From contig VBWE01000015.1 of the NCBI GenBank assembly GCA_006218065.1, positions 62,001 through 126,000 on the forward strand: DNA of 64,000 nucleotides. Direction: 5' to 3'. The stretch is from Bacteroidota bacterium. Its GTDB lineage: Bacteria; Bacteroidota; Bacteroidia; Palsa-965. Within the stretch, counting starts at the first letter, position 1, and each line of letters opens with the position of its first letter. Shown here piece after piece: positions 60,342 through 64,000 of the stretch. Below the pieces are notes generated by a model. The model did no database searches. It worked only from the letters and a program-made list of their open reading frames with translations, and was not told where the DNA came from. The position numbers were made by a program, and so were the translations under genes.

Positions 60342-62321
60342 ATGAAAAAACGGCAGATCTTCCTGTTATTTCTCGGTCAACTGGCCTGTATGGCGGCTGT
60401 GTTTGCACAGTCGCCGGTGCTTGCGCTGAAGCGGAAAGCGATCGACTCGCTGACTGTTTTGCTGCAGGATGCCAAAGCGGATACGCGGAAGGTGGACTGG
60501 ATGAACCTGCGCGCCAATCACCTGATCGAGCTGGACAATGACAAAGCGAAGAAAGATTCCGAAGCGGCGCTGGCCCTGGCCGAAAAGCTGGATTATCCGC
60601 AGGGCATCAGCAGATCGTATAAAAATCTCGCGGAGCTGGCTTTCCGGGAAAAAGATTTTGCGGAAAATATTTCCTGTTTTGAAAAAGCGATGGACTGTCT
60701 CGACAGCACGAAAGATTATGCCGAGATGGTCGATCTCCGGACGGCGCTCCTGAATACGTTTTTTTTCATCGCTGATTATCCGCGTGCCATGAAAGAAAGC
60801 CTGGAAGGACTGAAACTTGCCCGGCAACTGGATGACAAGAAGTACATGGCATCGTACACCAATCTGCTTGGCTTTATTTATTACAAGCAGCGGGATGTGA
60901 AGCAGGCCAAACCGTATTTCCGGCAATACCTCGAACTGGCCCGCGAATCGGGTGATGAACGGCAGATCGCCAACGCGTATAGCAATATCAGCGATATCTA
61001 TAACGAAGAAAAAAAATACGATTCCGCTTTTGCTTCCCTCTCGAAAACGCTGGAGATATATAAAAAACTCAACGACAAAGCGAGCGTGGCGCTTACGTAT
61101 TACAATATCGGGCACAGTTTTTTTCTGAAAGGAACATACGATAGCGCCCTGGTATATACCAGCGATGCGCTCGAGCAGGCGAAAAAAACGCTTCCGAACC
61201 TGTACGATGTGGCACGCTACCATATCGGCATGGGCGAAATTTACATCCGGCTGGATAATGCGCGGCAGGCGATCCCGGCTTTGCACGAAGGACTCAGTCT
61301 TTCGCAGAAGATCGAACACCGCGAGAACATCAAGGAAGCGTATTACAATTTATCCGACGCTTTTTCGAAGCAGGGAAATGCGGACAGCGCTTTGTTCTAT
61401 TACAAACGTTTTTCCCTGCTGAAGGATTCGCTGGTGAACGAGCAGAGTATCCGGGAAATTGACGGAATGGTTATTCAGCACGAAGTGGAGAAGAAAGACC
61501 GCGAGATCGAACTGCTCAATAAAAAGAACGAGCTGAAAGAAACCGAGACCAGGAAGAAAGACCAGGCCCGGAATTTCATAATCGGGATCATCGTGCTTGT
61601 GTCCGGTATACTTTTCCTGCTCTACAATAAATACCGGCTCAACAAGGAGAATAAATTGCAGCAGCAGGTAAACCGGCAGCAAAACGAACTGTTCAATTCG
61701 GTTGTGACCACGCAGGAAAAGGAACGCAAACGGATTGCGGAAGACCTGCACGACGGGCTTGGCTCCATTCTCTCCACTGCGAAGCTGAACCTGGAACTGA
61801 TGGAGAAGGAGAACCTGGAACTGAACCCGGAACAGCTTCAGAAATACCAGTCCGCACTTCATTTGCTCGACGAAGCGCTCGTCGAACTGCGGCATGTTTC
61901 GCATCACATCATGCCGGCCACATTGTCGAAACTCGGTTTGCTCGCGGCTTTGCAGAACCTGTTCGATCGCATTTCATCGTTCAGCGGCATGCAGGTCAGT
62001 TTTATTACGCACGACTATGACAGTCGCCCGGACGAACATGTGGAAATAAGTATTTATCACATCATCCTCGAACTGATGAACAATATTGTCAGGCATGCCG
62101 ATGCGAAAGAGGCGACGGTGCAGCTTATCCGTTTTCCCGGGTATGTCAATATTACGGTAGAAGACAACGGCAAAGGGTTCGATATGGAGCAGGCGAAAAA
62201 CAAGAGAGGAATAGGGTTGAGCAATATTATTTCGCGCGTGAATTATCTTTCCGGTAAAATAGATATTGATTCGGCGCCCGGAAGCGGTACGACCGTTATC
62301 ATTGATATCCCGCTGGTATGA
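60342..62321 (+). CDS. TPR sensor histidine kinase (NarL/LuxR-type)
   Basis: A 659-residue protein with a signal peptide (about 1-22, CMAAVFAQ). Six or seven tetratricopeptide repeats fill the periplasmic part (about 55-365, e.g. AYSNISDIYNEEKKYDSAF). A coiled coil (375-408) leads to one membrane helix (411-428). The kinase core has a HisKA_3 dimerisation motif RIAEDLHDGLGSILS with phospho-acceptor His470. The HATPase domain (about 565-659) shows NNIVRHA, DNGKGFD and GIGLSNI. It should phosphorylate the response regulator encoded next, whose start overlaps its stop by four bases. The signal is unknown; such TPR kinases are frequent in Bacteroidota. Confidence 0.95.
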   Translation: MKKRQIFLLFLGQLACMAAVFAQSPVLALKRKAIDSLTVLLQDAKADTRKVDWMNLRANHLIELDNDKAKKDSEAALALAEKLDYPQGISRSYKNLAELAFREKDFAENISCFEKAMDCLDSTKDYAEMVDLRTALLNTFFFIADYPRAMKESLEGLKLARQLDDKKYMASYTNLLGFIYYKQRDVKQAKPYFRQYLELARESGDERQIANAYSNISDIYNEEKKYDSAFASLSKTLEIYKKLNDKASVALTYYNIGHSFFLKGTYDSALVYTSDALEQAKKTLPNLYDVARYHIGMGEIYIRLDNARQAIPALHEGLSLSQKIEHRENIKEAYYNLSDAFSKQGNADSALFYYKRFSLLKDSLVNEQSIREIDGMVIQHEVEKKDREIELLNKKNELKETETRKKDQARNFIIGIIVLVSGILFLLYNKYRLNKENKLQQQVNRQQNELFNSVVTTQEKERKRIAEDLHDGLGSILSTAKLNLELMEKENLELNPEQLQKYQSALHLLDEALVELRHVSHHIMPATLSKLGLLAALQNLFDRISSFSGMQVSFITHDYDSRPDEHVEISIYHIILELMNNIVRHADAKEATVQLIRFPGYVNITVEDNGKGFDMEQAKNKRGIGLSNIISRVNYLSGKIDIDSAPGSGTTVIIDIPLV

Positions 62322-62971
62322 AAAAACTGAAACTGCTTATCGCTGATGATCACCAGCTGTTCCTCGATGGCTTGCTGTCGCTGCTCAAAACCGAAAAATC
62401 GTTTGAGCCGCCGGCCACGGCCACCAACGGAAACCGGGTGCTGGAACTCCTGCAGAAAAATAACTACGATATATGCGTGCTCGATATCAATATGCCCGGG
62501 TTGAACGGCATTGAAACCACCCGGCGCATCCGCCACGAATGGCCCGAAGTGAAGATCATTATCCTGACTACCTACAACGACAAAGAATTTATTTCCGAAA
62601 TGCTGCTGGCTGGCGTATCGGGTTACGTACTGAAAAGCGCCACCAAAGCCGAACTGGTGAACGCCATCAGCAAAGCCGCATCGGGCGGAACATATTACAG
62701 CAGTGAAGTCCAGAACAGCATCATGCACGATTATCTCGGCAAAATCAAAAAAGAAAAAGGCGCTTCCGGGAAACCGGTAGTGCTCACCAAACGCGAAACG
62801 GAAATCGTGAAACTGCTGGCCCGCGAATACACGAACGACCGCATCGCCGAAGCGCTGAGCATCAGCTACCGCACCGTGGAAACACACCGGAAGAACATCA
62901 TGCAGAAAACCGGGGCGCAAAACCTGGCGGGGCTCGTGAAATTCGCATACGCGCAGGGAATCATCAGCTGA
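62318..62971 (+). CDS. LuxR/NarL-family response regulator
   Basis: A 217-residue protein with a receiver domain (1-122) and a C-terminal LuxR-type helix-turn-helix (about 150-217). The phospho-acceptor is Asp56 in DICVLDINMPGLNG, with the acidic pair Asp10-Asp11 and TTYN/K residues downstream (LKSATKAE). The DNA-binding part reads LTKRETEIVKLLA and YRTVETHRKNIMQKTG. It is coupled by a four-base overlap to the TPR histidine kinase and is its likely partner. Targets are unknown. Confidence 0.97.
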   Translation: MKKLKLLIADDHQLFLDGLLSLLKTEKSFEPPATATNGNRVLELLQKNNYDICVLDINMPGLNGIETTRRIRHEWPEVKIIILTTYNDKEFISEMLLAGVSGYVLKSATKAELVNAISKAASGGTYYSSEVQNSIMHDYLGKIKKEKGASGKPVVLTKRETEIVKLLAREYTNDRIAEALSISYRTVETHRKNIMQKTGAQNLAGLVKFAYAQGIIS

Positions 62972-63086
62972 AATCCCGGTACATATACCAACTTATTGGC
63001 AGGCGAAAATGCCAACTCCGCGGTATTTAATTTCTTGAATGCTCTGCTCAATTTTGCTGTGGATCAATTCACCAAAAAGCAGCAAG

Positions 63087-64000
63087 ATGAGAAGCACGTT
63101 ACTCTTCCTTTTATTATGCTCGTTCAACATCGCAGGCGCGCAAAACGCCTGGACGCAAAAAGCCAATTTCGCCGGACCCGCCCGCGACGGTGCAGTATCT
63201 TTTACGATTGGAACGAAAGGATACGTCGGTACGGGTATTATTGACACAAGTTCAAATCCTCCCGCGCCTGTTTTCCAGGACTTATGGGAATATGATCCGT
63301 CCACGGATACCTGGACGCAGAAAGCCAATTTTGCCGGTGTCCCCCGTGGATTTGCCAGCGGTTTCGCCATTGGAAATAAAGGTTACATCGGCCTCGGCTA
63401 CGACGGCGACGTTACGGTTTACAATGATTTCTGGGAATACGATCCTGCCGGGAACAGTTGGGTGCAGAAAGCGAATTTTCCTGCTGCGCCGCGGGGAGCT
63501 GCAGGTTGTTTTTCGGTCGGCTCCAAAGGATACATCGCTACCGGGCGTGATATAACTTCTTTTTACCAGGATTTGTGGGAATATGACCAGGCCGGGAATT
63601 CCTGGGTGCAGAAAGCCGCTTTTCCCGGTGCTGCGCGTGAAGGCCCGGTATCATTTACGATCGGTTCCAAAAGCTATATCGGCACCGGCAGAGATATTAA
63701 CGATAACAGGTTGCAGGATTTCTGGGAATATGACCCGGTACTGAATGCCTGGTTGCAGAAAGCAGTTGTACCGGGATCAGCCCGCGGCAGCGCCACCGGT
63801 TTCGCTATCGGCACGAAAGGATATATCGGCAACGGTTCCGGCGGAAGCGGTTCACTTACGGATTGGTGGGAATGGGACCAGGCATCGAACAGCTGGACAC
63901 AGAAAGCGAATTTTCCCGGCGCTGGATTCGAAGGAGAATCAGCGTTTGCCATCGGCACGAAAGGATATGTCTGTATTGGTTACACAGGGAACCAGTCGCA
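63087..64000 (+). CDS. Secreted Kelch-repeat protein (3' end outside the window)
   Basis: The ATG gives MRSTLLFLLLCSFNIAGAQ, a signal peptide, and the frame stays open to the window edge (304 residues seen). The mature protein is a series of Kelch units of about 50 residues. Examples are GTKGYVGTGI...DLWEYDPSTDTWTQKANF, GNKGYIGLGY...DFWEYDPAGNSWVQKANF and GSKGYIATGR...DLWEYDQAGNSWVQKAAF. At least five are complete, enough for a six-bladed beta-propeller. In Bacteroidota such proteins usually end in a T9SS sorting domain, which would lie beyond the window. It starts 115 bp after the response regulator; a functional link is not proven. Confidence 0.93.
   Translation, partial: MRSTLLFLLLCSFNIAGAQNAWTQKANFAGPARDGAVSFTIGTKGYVGTGIIDTSSNPPAPVFQDLWEYDPSTDTWTQKANFAGVPRGFASGFAIGNKGYIGLGYDGDVTVYNDFWEYDPAGNSWVQKANFPAAPRGAAGCFSVGSKGYIATGRDITSFYQDLWEYDQAGNSWVQKAAFPGAAREGPVSFTIGSKSYIGTGRDINDNRLQDFWEYDPVLNAWLQKAVVPGSARGSATGFAIGTKGYIGNGSGGSGSLTDWWEWDQASNSWTQKANFPGAGFEGESAFAIGTKGYVCIGYTGNQS

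Overview
The window looks like a chromosome segment of a free-living Bacteroidota (Bacteroidetes), probably from the Flavobacteriales/Sphingobacteriales side or an uncultured relative. Three things point there. First, it carries several proteins with type IX secretion (T9SS) C-terminal sorting domains, both 'IFPNPA...' type A and 'FSPNGDGINDN...' gliding-motility type B, plus two PorP/SprF-like outer-membrane proteins. Second, many genes have a TANNTTTG box a short distance before the start codon, the Bacteroidota -7 promoter element. Third, Shine-Dalgarno sequences are mostly lacking. No phage, insertion sequence, CRISPR array or rRNA operon was seen. The single tRNA-like gene is unusual.

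Layout. 1-3 kb: the tail of an unknown gene, a VanW-family gene, a class II tRNA-like gene with a GAA anticodon, a beta-barrel with metal-binding ends and a secreted thioredoxin-like protein. 3-10.5 kb: clpB, a large secreted Asp-box protein and rpsA. 10.6-17 kb: a zinc-ribbon protein, a lytic transglycosylase-like protein, and a four-gene unit (CotH-type T9SS cargo, PorP, a 17-residue-repeat protein, a DinB-like protein). 17-23 kb: a very large secreted protein whose gene is broken by one frameshift. 23-31 kb: rhomboid, GmhB-like phosphatase and class IV aminotransferase; YqgE; pdxH; a VOC protein with two lipoproteins; a T9SS-sorted 'asparagine synthetase B-like' protein. 31-36 kb: thrS-infC and rpmI-rplT, split by an oligosaccharide flippase. 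36-37 kb: a small AT-rich islet and an SRPBCC protein. 37.4-48 kb: a 3206-residue adhesin-like repeat protein followed by a second PorP. 48-57 kb: an unknown protein, a TPR protein, a SulP transporter, a sensor phosphatase of the SpoIIE type, rlmF, a DbpA-like helicase and rsmE. 57-64 kb: lipoproteins, yajC, a YbbR-like protein, a TPR histidine kinase with its response regulator, and a Kelch-repeat protein cut by the window edge.

How it fits together. Housekeeping translation, chaperone and cofactor genes are interspersed with genes for the cell surface. Two loci repeat the same plan, a type B T9SS cargo gene followed within 20 bp by a PorP/SprF gene, which suggests cognate cargo/export or anchoring pairs as in SprB/SprF. 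The core T9SS machinery is not in the window.

The least explained features are intergenic. Long word-like inverted repeats sit between convergent genes, and their arms often include a stop codon. The other unexplained features are the odd tRNA, the roughly 2400-residue stretch of the giant adhesin with no Lys or Arg, and an infC gene that appears to start at AUC.
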